From Alteromonas salexigens (GTDB taxonomy: Bacteria > Pseudomonadota > Gammaproteobacteria > Enterobacterales > Alteromonadaceae): a stretch of DNA of 64,000 nt. Below are positions 52,333 through 60,119 of this stretch, piece after piece. The position numbers and the translations under genes are program-made. The stretch spans positions 362,388 to 426,387 of the forward strand of contig NZ_JAOTJC010000004.1 in the NCBI RefSeq assembly GCF_025628895.1, written 5' to 3'. Positions within the stretch are counted from its first letter, which is position 1, and the number at the start of each line of letters is the position of its first letter. Under the pieces are notes generated by a model that was not told where the DNA came from, searched no databases, and was given only the letters and a program-made list of their open reading frames with translations.

Positions 52333-53811
52333 ATGGCTAATTATTTCAATACCCTGTCGTTACGCCAACAGCTGGACCAGCTGGGCCGGTGCCGGTTTAT
52401 GGCCCGCGACGAATTCACTGACGGTTGTCAGTACCTGAAAGGCAAAAAGATTGTCATCGTCGGGTGCGGCGCCCAGGGCCTTAATCAGGGCCTGAACATG
52501 CGTGACTCCGGACTGGACGTGGCCTATGCGCTGCGCCAGGCGGCCATTGACGAACAACGGGAGTCGTACCGCCGCGCCACCGAAAACGGCTTCACGGTGG
52601 GCACCTATCAGTCATTAATCCCTGATGCTGACCTGGTCTATAACCTCACCCCCGATAAGCAACACGCCAGTGTCGTCGAAGCGGTTATGCCGCTAATGAA
52701 GCAGGGCACGACCCTGGGCTATTCCCACGGCTTTAACATTGTTGAGGAAGGTCAGCAGATCCGCAGCGACATCACGGTGGTCATGTGTGCGCCCAAGTGC
52801 CCGGGTACCGAAGTTCGGGAAGAATATAAGCGCGGATTCGGCGTTCCGACGTTGATTGCCGTGCATCCGGAAAATGATCCTGAAAACAAAGGCTGGGCAA
52901 TTGCAAAAGCGCTGGCCAGTGCCACCGGGGGTGACCGGGCCGGTGTCCTTGCTTCCTCCTTCGTGGCCGAAGTGAAATCGGATTTGATGGGTGAACAGAC
53001 CATTTTATGTGGCATGCAACAGGTTGCCGCGGTACTGGCTTTTGAAAAAATGGTCGATGATGGTCTGGATGCGGGCTATGCCGCCGCGCTGATCCAGCAT
53101 GGCCTGGAAACCATTACCGAAGCACTGAAGATTGGTGGCGTGACCAATATGATGGACCGCCTGTCGAACCCGGCCAAACTGAAAGCCTACGCGCTGTCAC
53201 AAAAGCTTGAAGGGTTGCTGCGTCCGCTGTTTGAAAAACATCAGGACGACATTATGAGCGGCGAATTTTCCCGCACCATGATGGAAGACTGGGCAAATGG
53301 TGACGCCAACTTATTAAAGTGGCGGGAAGAGACCGGACAAACCGGATTTGAAAAAGCGCCTGTGTATGGCGAGAAGATCAGCGAGCAAGAGTTCTTCGAC
53401 CACGGTATTTTGCTGGTGGCCATGATCAAGTGCGGCGTTGAGCTGGCCTTTGATGTCATGGTAGAAGCCGGTATTTTGCCCGAGTCTGCGTATTATGAGT
53501 CACTGCATGAAACGCCGCTCATCTCCAATACCATTGCCCGTAAACGTTTATACGAAATGAATGTGGTGATTTCCGATACCGCCGAATACGGTAACTATTT
53601 ATTCGCCAACGCGGCCATCCCCCTGCTGCGAGAGCAGTTTATGCCTGACATCGATACTTCAGTGATTGGCAGGGGTCTGCGCAATGATTCTAATCAGGTT
53701 GAGAACCGTCGCCTGGTGGAAGTGAATGACGCCATCCGCAGTCACGGGGTGGAGCAGGTAGGCAAAATCCTGCGCGGTTATATGACCGATATGAAAGCCA
53801 TTATTGAGTAA
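52333..53811 (+). CDS. ilvC: Ketol-acid reductoisomerase (IlvC, class II)
   Basis: NADPH-dependent isomerisation and reduction of acetohydroxy acids, the second common step of branched-chain amino-acid synthesis. The 492 residues begin [18 protein letters not shown], like E. coli IlvC, so I start at 52333 rather than at an upstream ATG (52306). The Rossmann loop is GCGAQG (44-49). The length with a duplicated C-terminal domain marks the class II enzyme. Expression is probably activated by IlvY. A strong terminator follows. Confidence 0.96.
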   Translation: MANYFNTLSLRQQLDQLGRCRFMARDEFTDGCQYLKGKKIVIVGCGAQGLNQGLNMRDSGLDVAYALRQAAIDEQRESYRRATENGFTVGTYQSLIPDADLVYNLTPDKQHASVVEAVMPLMKQGTTLGYSHGFNIVEEGQQIRSDITVVMCAPKCPGTEVREEYKRGFGVPTLIAVHPENDPENKGWAIAKALASATGGDRAGVLASSFVAEVKSDLMGEQTILCGMQQVAAVLAFEKMVDDGLDAGYAAALIQHGLETITEALKIGGVTNMMDRLSNPAKLKAYALSQKLEGLLRPLFEKHQDDIMSGEFSRTMMEDWANGDANLLKWREETGQTGFEKAPVYGEKISEQEFFDHGILLVAMIKCGVELAFDVMVEAGILPESAYYESLHETPLISNTIARKRLYEMNVVISDTAEYGNYLFANAAIPLLREQFMPDIDTSVIGRGLRNDSNQVENRRLVEVNDAIRSHGVEQVGKILRGYMTDMKAIIE

Positions 53812-53850
53812 ACCAGTTCTGTCGTTAGGTGCTTAGAACTAAGCCCTCTT

Positions 53851-53877
53851 GCCCGGCCAGTTTGGCCGGGCTTTTTT
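53851..53877 (+). terminator. Rho-independent terminator of ilvC
   Basis: An 8-bp stem GCCCGGCC/GGCCGGGC (53851-53858, 53864-53871), 5-nt loop, then six T (53872-53877). Confidence 0.93.
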
Positions 53878-54006
53878 ATATCTTGCTCCCGGCGAGACTG
53901 GTTTACGGTTTAGCCCTCATGTCGCTCTTTTAACCGCATAGAAAATCTCGGTTGCAAACGCTGACGGTAAGTGCGTAAACCGCGCCGTCAGGCAGACAAT
54001 CCTGTG

Positions 54007-54023
54007 CGCACCAAAAAGGATAG
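54007..54023 (+). promoter_or_regulatory. NtrC-like enhancer half-site
   Basis: CGCACCAAAAAGGATAG keeps the left half and the central GG of the NtrC consensus (GCACCA-N4-GG) but not its right arm. Its partner is the next site, 41 bp further on between centres. Confidence 0.4.
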
Positions 54024-54047
54024 ATATCACCCAACATGGGCAAAAAA

Positions 54048-54064
54048 CGCACTATTGCGGTGAA
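54048..54064 (+). promoter_or_regulatory. NtrC-like enhancer site
   Basis: GCACTATTGCGGTG within 54048-54064 matches the GCACYA-N4-GGTG core of NtrC sites, with both half-sites present. It is about 255 bp ahead of the sigma-54-type promoter. Confidence 0.45.
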
Positions 54065-54310
54065 AAAACACCCAAATAATGATAGCAATCATACCTGTGT
54101 AGTGATTCTCATACCCGGGTGACGCCAAACAGCAACATTATAAAAACACCGCTAAACCCCACGTATGACGGCGCTTATGGTGACTCAATCAGTATACGAC
54201 CCTAACTAAATTGTCTAAAAAACAGTACATATTCGCCCAATGTAGCCATATCGCAACGGCGTGAACACTCACTATCACTTAACCCCTTGAATAAAAAGAG
54301 ATTAAAACTA

Positions 54311-54325
54311 TGGCACGAGACTTGG
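54311..54325 (+). promoter_or_regulatory. Sigma-54-type promoter upstream of the orphan gene
   Basis: TGGCACGAGACTTGG has the full TGGCACG -24 element with GG at 54312-54313 and, exactly 10 bp later, the -12 element TTGG (GG at 54324-54325 instead of the usual GC). Transcription would begin near 54337, about 60 nt before the ATG. Confidence 0.6.
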
Positions 54326-54396
54326 TATGTAATATTTACACATAAGAATAAATCCACGTTTTACCATACCAAAAACACAATATCAGAGGTTACAAC

Positions 54397-54729
54397 ATGC
54401 AACATACGGCGTCGCGATTCACGCAGATAGGCGAGTGGGTGTTTGAAGTTAAAATGGTCCGCGCCCTGAAAGTTCAGGACTATGGCAAGCCTTACTCTTC
54501 AGTAGCTACCATTACTGTAAACGGAGACAGTGGCTACATAGATACGCAAATGTCCCGGGCGGGCGAAGAGTTCAGTCGTCAGGACTGCTCTACTTTTTAC
54601 GATTTTTGCCAGCGCTTGGAGCTCAAGCAGATAAGCTATGACAAAATTCGTCAGGGGATCCGCATTCCGCGCACTATCGACATTAATGCCAATGACGCCC
54701 GCCGCGCCCGCATTCAGGTGGTTAAATAG
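54397..54729 (+). CDS. Orphan hypothetical protein (110 aa)
   Basis: A soluble, probably alpha/beta protein without signal peptide or membrane segment. The N-terminal half is rich in beta-strand pattern (EWVFEVKMVRALKV, VATITVNGDSGYI); the middle has FSRQDCSTFYDFCQRL with two cysteines, and the C-terminal half is basic. I do not recognise a family. The ATG has an AGAGG site 7 nt upstream. Upstream lies a sigma-54-type promoter and two NtrC-like sites, pointing to conditional expression, perhaps under nitrogen limitation. It converges with the Bcr/CflA gene, 5 bp away. Confidence 0.7.
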   Translation: MQHTASRFTQIGEWVFEVKMVRALKVQDYGKPYSSVATITVNGDSGYIDTQMSRAGEEFSRQDCSTFYDFCQRLELKQISYDKIRQGIRIPRTIDINANDARRARIQVVK

Positions 54730-54734
54730 CGACG

Positions 54735-55982
54735 TCAGGCAGTATCGCCATGTTCCTCAAGACGGGCTTTTTCTGCCAGCCGTACTGACACCAGTGCCAG
54801 TATAAAAAAGCATAAGAATCCCAAACCAATGGGATACAGGTTGGTCGTGATGAAGCTGTCGATAAACAGGGCGATGGGTACGGAAAACAAACTGGACAAG
54901 GAGCCAATGATGGCGGCCCCTAAACCGGCCATGTTGCCTAACGGCTGCATGGCCATGGCATTTAAGTTACCAAACAAAATGCCCACAAAGAAGAATCCGG
55001 TGAACATGATGCCAATGGTGAGCAACAACGGCGGTAACCCGTCGTAGTATGCTATCAGCACGTTGAAAATCACTGCGAATCCCACCACCCCCTTCAGCGC
55101 AATCCGGCATAACGGACTCATGCCAAACTTCATTACCATGTGGCCATTAAAAAATGACGCCAGACCAATGGAAAAAGCCAGCGTAGCAAACACTAACGGG
55201 AACAATTCACCCACACCGTAAAATTCCTGAAAGATGGTGGCCGAGGCACTGATATAAGCCAGGAACGAACCGAAGATAAAGCCCATTGCTACGGTATACC
55301 CCATCACCGAATTGTGGGTAAGGATAAACCGTGACGACGCCGCAAACGGGCGCCATGAAAATGGCCGGCGGCGGGAGGCCGGCAGCGTTTCCGGCTGCCT
55401 GGCAAAAAACCAGCTACCGGTCAGCACCGCCACCCCAAGAAATAAGGTAAAGATGTGCCACCAGGACGCCAGCAGCATGACCGTCTGACCCACAATCGGT
55501 GCCAGCATAGGCACCAGAATAAACACCATCATGATAAATGACATAACTTTGGCCATGCCTTCGCCCACATACAAGTCGCGAATAATTGCCATCGCCGCAA
55601 TCCGCGGACCTGAGACCCCAAAGGCCTGTACCACACGGCCCACCAGCATCATTTCCAGCGACTCTGCCAGCATGCAGATCACCGTGCCGACGCAGAAAAT
55701 TATGAGCCCCAGTAACAGGGCCTCCCGACGCCCACGGCTGTCGGCATAGGGACCAAAAAATAACTGCCCGATGGCCATGCCAGCGAAAAACACCGACACG
55801 ATAAGATGGGGCTGATGCGGGTCGGTCACGCCCAGCGCGTCACCAATCTGGCTGAGGGCGGGCAGCATAGCATCTATGCTCAGCGCTACCAGCGATGTCA
55901 GACTGGCCATCAGTGCTACAAATTCAACCATGCCGAGGGTGGGCGTTGCATGCGTGCCCGTAGACGATGTCTGCGCCATCAA
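54735..55982 (-). CDS. Bcr/CflA family multidrug efflux MFS transporter
   Basis: An inner-membrane proton-driven exporter of the DHA1 group (415 residues, 12 helices). The loop 2-3 motif appears as GQLFFGPYADSRGRREALL near 72-90, and the motif GPRIAAMAIIRDLY near 124-137 identifies the Bcr/CflA branch (bicyclomycin, chloramphenicol and similar drugs). The exact substrate is unknown. It ends 5 bp from the converging orphan gene. A terminator of the neighbouring S9 peptidase gene lies between the two. Confidence 0.88.
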   Translation of the reverse strand: MMAQTSSTGTHATPTLGMVEFVALMASLTSLVALSIDAMLPALSQIGDALGVTDPHQPHLIVSVFFAGMAIGQLFFGPYADSRGRREALLLGLIIFCVGTVICMLAESLEMMLVGRVVQAFGVSGPRIAAMAIIRDLYVGEGMAKVMSFIMMVFILVPMLAPIVGQTVMLLASWWHIFTLFLGVAVLTGSWFFARQPETLPASRRRPFSWRPFAASSRFILTHNSVMGYTVAMGFIFGSFLAYISASATIFQEFYGVGELFPLVFATLAFSIGLASFFNGHMVMKFGMSPLCRIALKGVVGFAVIFNVLIAYYDGLPPLLLTIGIMFTGFFFVGILFGNLNAMAMQPLGNMAGLGAAIIGSLSSLFSVPIALFIDSFITTNLYPIGLGFLCFFILALVSVRLAEKARLEEHGDTA

Positions 55983-56081
55983 AGTCCTGCCAGTGTAGTT
56001 CAGCGTATAAATCTGAAACGATTAAGGAAAGCCGTAACCTAAGGGGTTAGTGAGCGGCCAGCAGTATACCCCAGCGCACTT

Positions 56082-56128
56082 AAAAAAACCGCCTGCATTG
56101 CACCGAAGCGGGCAATGGCAGGCGGTTT
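56082..56128 (-). terminator. Rho-independent terminator of the S9 peptidase gene
   Basis: A long stem, AAACCGCCTGCATTGC (56086-56101) pairing with 56112-56128 with one bulged base, ends on the minus strand in a run of seven T (plus-strand A at 56082-56088). Confidence 0.9.
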
Positions 56129-56146
56129 ATATCGGTAGTGTCAGGT

Positions 56147-58108
56147 TTAGTCGAGATGCTTACTCAGGAAGCTGTCCATTTCCTTAAACACCGCATGGCG
56201 GTTACGCTGAATAGACAGATTGTGGTCGCCGGCTTCCAGTTCGACATATTTCACCGGTTTGTTTTCATCTTCCAGCTCCTCCGCCATATCGCGGCTCTGA
56301 TTTACGTCCACCACGCGGTCCTCGTTCCCGTGCAGCAACAAGATCGGCGTTTTGATTTTCTCCACATAGGTGACGGGGGAACGGGACGCCAGATCACTGT
56401 AATCATCACCAAACTGATTTTTGACAAATTCGTTGTTGGTGAAGTTACGACTGCGGACTACCACATCTTTCAGATTCGCCACGCCGGCAAAACTGATGGC
56501 GCATTTATACAGGTCGGGGGTTTTCACCGTAGCCATCAAGGCTGCATACCCGCCATAACTGGCCCCGACGATGCACAGTCTGTCAGGGTCTGCGTAACCC
56601 TGAGCGATCATCCACTGGGTAACGTCAGTAATGTCGTCCTGCATTTGCAGGCCCCACGCTTTCATTTGCGCTTCAGCAAAGCTGGCTCCGTACCCCTGCG
56701 AGCCGCGGAAGTTCGGGCGGATCACTGCGTAGCCTTTATTAATGAAGAACGCTGTCCAGTAGTCAAATCCGTCATAGTCCCGGGCTCCCGGGCCGCCGTG
56801 AGGGTGGATGATGGTCGGATAGGGGGCCTTGCCGGTATTGGGCAGGGTCAGATACCCGTCCACCAATACGCCATCACGCATTTTCATGGCCACCTTACTG
56901 TGTTCATTCAGGCGGGTAGGGTCAATTTGTGAGTACTGCTGAAACAACACGTTCAGTTCACCCTTCTTGCGGTTGCCCAGCAGGTATAAACCCGGTTGCG
57001 TGTCACTATCTGAGTACAGAAGATAAATATTTTCGTCACGGCTGAAGCTAATCAGGTGGTTGTCGAACTCGGGCAGGGCGACATCAATCTGTTTCTGCAG
57101 GCCGACGTGCCTGTCATCCCAGTAGTGACGGCCATTGGGTGCATGGGCATGGTACACGCCAATCGCATCATTGGTGGCTTTAGAGTAAATCAGCCCGCCG
57201 CTTACATCATGGAATTCTTCCGACAAGAGTTCGGTAATTTCATTGGTCTTTATGTTCAGCGCGTACAGGGCCAGATAGTCCCCTTTGTAGGCTTTGTAAT
57301 AGAGGATATTGGGGTCGAGCGCGAAGCCCAGTACCACCGCACCCCGCTCTTGCATAGCATTGAACGCAAACAAGGTGCGCCATTCCTCACCGTCACGTAA
57401 CAGCACTTTCTGTTCGCCGTCCTCATGGTCCAGCGACACCCCCACCCGCACGTTGCCCTGGCGATCGGTAATCCATTCGCGGATTTGTCGTTTGCCCAGC
57501 TCAACACGTTCGGCGCTTGCGTCTTCCAGATTCACCTTATAGACCGAGGGCAGATTAGGCACCTCCACATCAATTGCTACCAGAACGTGGTTGGGATCGT
57601 CCGGCAACCAGTCAATGACGGAATCCTGAAATTGCGGCACATGATAATTATTGGTACTGCGCCGGCTCAGGCGGCGCCAGTTGATAAGATTAACCGGATC
57701 TTTACCCTGATCGTCATATCGCATACTGAACATGCGCGTTTCATAAAACCGCGTGACGCCCCGCTTCGATTCATAGCGGGCACTGATCACCAGCCGCTCG
57801 TCATTGGCCCATTTAAACCAGTTTATTTTTATTTTTTCATTATCTGAGCTAAGCAGGTAGAACATTTTCTGCGCTTTCAGGTCGTACGTCGCCAGTACTG
57901 ATATTTCCTCTGGCTCGTTTACGTTTTGCACAAAAGCAATTCGTTCGCCACTTGGTGAAAGGCGGGGTTTTTCACTTTCCGGCAATGCACTGAACGCTTC
58001 CACGGGCATTGGCGTAACAGTAACGGAGTCAGCGATGGTGTGCCCGGAGGCGATGACACAGCAGAACAACACGAGGCGCCTGGCGACGAGGCTGAGAAAT
58101 CCTTTCAT
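56147..58108 (-). CDS. S9 family (prolyl oligopeptidase-type) exported peptidase
   Basis: A serine peptidase of 653 residues with an N-terminal signal peptide (about residues 1-27, ending SGHTIADS), so it acts outside the cytoplasm. The N-terminal beta-propeller part spans about 30-390. The catalytic domain at about 400-653 has the nucleophile in GASYGGY (Ser517), Asp597 in NEDRVVD and His629 in GDHN. Family members cleave peptides, often from the N-terminus (dipeptidyl or acylaminoacyl types); the exact cleavage cannot be deduced. It is a single-gene unit with its own terminator, divergent to tamA. Confidence 0.88.
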   Translation of the reverse strand: MKGFLSLVARRLVLFCCVIASGHTIADSVTVTPMPVEAFSALPESEKPRLSPSGERIAFVQNVNEPEEISVLATYDLKAQKMFYLLSSDNEKIKINWFKWANDERLVISARYESKRGVTRFYETRMFSMRYDDQGKDPVNLINWRRLSRRSTNNYHVPQFQDSVIDWLPDDPNHVLVAIDVEVPNLPSVYKVNLEDASAERVELGKRQIREWITDRQGNVRVGVSLDHEDGEQKVLLRDGEEWRTLFAFNAMQERGAVVLGFALDPNILYYKAYKGDYLALYALNIKTNEITELLSEEFHDVSGGLIYSKATNDAIGVYHAHAPNGRHYWDDRHVGLQKQIDVALPEFDNHLISFSRDENIYLLYSDSDTQPGLYLLGNRKKGELNVLFQQYSQIDPTRLNEHSKVAMKMRDGVLVDGYLTLPNTGKAPYPTIIHPHGGPGARDYDGFDYWTAFFINKGYAVIRPNFRGSQGYGASFAEAQMKAWGLQMQDDITDVTQWMIAQGYADPDRLCIVGASYGGYAALMATVKTPDLYKCAISFAGVANLKDVVVRSRNFTNNEFVKNQFGDDYSDLASRSPVTYVEKIKTPILLLHGNEDRVVDVNQSRDMAEELEDENKPVKYVELEAGDHNLSIQRNRHAVFKEMDSFLSKHLD

Positions 58109-58325
58109 ACTTTCATCCTGTATTTACAACGAGGGTTTGATTATTATTCTTTGACCGTGACAACCCGCCGTGTATCGCATCGCCGTTTCGTGCACGTATA
58201 CGGCATAATATACTAAGTTTCTGAGCGGACAAAGCGTAAACAAATACCCCCGTATGGCAGGTGTAATTCCTGCATTCAGGTTGTTCATCCGCCTTCAGCG
58301 TAAAGGAAAAGGAATCAGAATTTAC

Positions 58326-60119
58326 ATGCTACTTTCACTCTCGCAGGCACCTTTCCGGCCGCATTGCCAGCCACGTTTCTGCGGGATGCTGTTCGCGGTA
58401 CTCCTTTTTCTGAGTAGCGGGGCAGCCTGGGCGGTAGAATTTACTGTCCAGGGTGTGGAACAGGACGACATCGAAGACAACATCCTGTTGCACCTGAATA
58501 ATATGGATGTAGAGCCGGGTCTGCTGGCCGACCCCTTCTGGCAGGAAGAAGTAGCCGAAACTGTCGCTACGGCAGTTGAGCCCTACGGGTATTACAACAG
58601 TGACACCCTGGTGGAAGTCAGTGAGGATAACGAAGTCATCCTGCAAGTCACCCTCAACCAGCCGTTACTGGTGACCAATATCACCCGCGAAATCATTGGC
58701 GCAGGGCGGGCTGATGAAGACTTCAGGGAACGGTTTAACGCCTTTCCGCTGGAAAAAGGGCAGCCGTTACACCAGCCTACCTATTCAAAATACAAATCCA
58801 GTATGCTGAACTACGCGCTCACCCACGGTTATTTCGACTTTGCCTGGCAGGCGGCGCGACTGGATTTGGTACGCGAGGAACACGCCGCCAACGTTCTGCT
58901 TATTGCACAAAGTGGCCCTCAGTATCTGTTTGGCGAGGTGAAAATTGTCGGTGACGATAAGGCGGAAGCCATTATTCGCCGGCTGGTGCCCTTTGAGCAG
59001 GGTGAGAAATATTCTTCAACCAAACTGACCGAATTTAACCGCAGCCTGAGCCAGTCAGGTTATTTCTCCCGTGTCATCGCCCGGCCAGTGGTCAGCGAAG
59101 CGGAAAACCTGCGGGTTCCCATTGAAGTCACCGTTAACCACCGTCCCAGGGACAGTTTCGATGTGGGGGTGGGCGCAGCGACGGATACCGGGCCCCGGCT
59201 ACGCCTGGGCTGGGAGCGACCCTGGGTTAATTCCCGCGGCCACTCCGTTTCAGCGGACTTGTTTCTTTCTTCCCCCGAGCAGTCGCTGACTACCGATTAC
59301 CGCATTCCGATGCGGGATATCACCCGGGATTACCTGAGTTTCCAGGCTGGTTATCAGTTTATAGAGTACGAAAACTCCGATACCCAAAGCGAGACCCTGT
59401 CGCTGGCTGCCCACCGCTACTGGCAGAAAAATAATTCGCCCTGGCAACAGGACGGGTCGCTGACCTATCTGCGTGAGCAGTTCGAGCAAGGCGGGGAGCC
59501 CCCCCAAACCACCACACTGGTGATGCCTGGTTATGCGATCCAGTATTTACAGAAAGACGGTGATTTGAATATTAATAATGGCTTGTTCTTCCAGGCGTTT
59601 GCGCAAGTGGGCAGGGATAACCTGGGCTCGGATATCAATATTGTGAAAGGGGTAATGGAGGGCAAAATCATCCGTACCCTGAACAATGTGCACCGGTTCA
59701 CGGCACGCGCCGAAGTTGGCGCCATTAAAACCAATGACTTTTCTCAGGTACCGGCGTCACTGCGATTCTTTGCGGGCGGCGATACCAGCGTCAGGGGCTA
59801 TCAGTACCGTGACATTTCGCCTACCGATGATGTCTTCAACCCGGTCACCGGGGAGGTTTCCACGCAGCCTATTGGGGGTAAATATCTGGCTACCGCCAGC
59901 GTGGAATACGCTTATCAGTTTGCTGAAAGCTGGCGGGCGGCAGTGTTTACCGATGCTGGCACCGCCACCAATGACTGGGGCACCACGCCTTTTTACAGTG
60001 TGGGGACCGGGGTCCACTGGATCTCCCCGATTGGTCCGATTCGGTTATACATTGCCCATAATATTGATGATCGCCCCGAAGACTGGCGACTGCACTTTAT
60101 TCTGGGGCCGGCACTATGA
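58326..60119 (+). CDS. tamA: Translocation and assembly module outer-membrane protein TamA
   Basis: A BamA-like outer-membrane protein that works with TamB in outer-membrane protein or lipid transport. It has 597 residues: a signal peptide (about 1-36, ending GAAWA), three POTRA domains (about 40-265) and a C-terminal 16-strand barrel with the family motif SVRGYQYRDISP and an FILGPAL end. The start at 58326 fits the signal; an upstream frame start is less likely and ATG 58386 would shorten the signal. The stop overlaps the tamB start (ATGA). Confidence 0.93.
   Translation: MLLSLSQAPFRPHCQPRFCGMLFAVLLFLSSGAAWAVEFTVQGVEQDDIEDNILLHLNNMDVEPGLLADPFWQEEVAETVATAVEPYGYYNSDTLVEVSEDNEVILQVTLNQPLLVTNITREIIGAGRADEDFRERFNAFPLEKGQPLHQPTYSKYKSSMLNYALTHGYFDFAWQAARLDLVREEHAANVLLIAQSGPQYLFGEVKIVGDDKAEAIIRRLVPFEQGEKYSSTKLTEFNRSLSQSGYFSRVIARPVVSEAENLRVPIEVTVNHRPRDSFDVGVGAATDTGPRLRLGWERPWVNSRGHSVSADLFLSSPEQSLTTDYRIPMRDITRDYLSFQAGYQFIEYENSDTQSETLSLAAHRYWQKNNSPWQQDGSLTYLREQFEQGGEPPQTTTLVMPGYAIQYLQKDGDLNINNGLFFQAFAQVGRDNLGSDINIVKGVMEGKIIRTLNNVHRFTARAEVGAIKTNDFSQVPASLRFFAGGDTSVRGYQYRDISPTDDVFNPVTGEVSTQPIGGKYLATASVEYAYQFAESWRAAVFTDAGTATNDWGTTPFYSVGTGVHWISPIGPIRLYIAHNIDDRPEDWRLHFILGPAL

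Larger units (their letters stand above)
53878..54396 (+). other. AT-rich regulatory region upstream of an orphan gene
   Basis: 519 bp, clearly more AT-rich than its neighbours, with no convincing protein gene. It contains two NtrC-like sites (54007-54023 and 54048-54064), Fur-like motifs (54075-54093 and around 54103-54113) and a sigma-54-type promoter (54311-54325). Confidence 0.65.
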
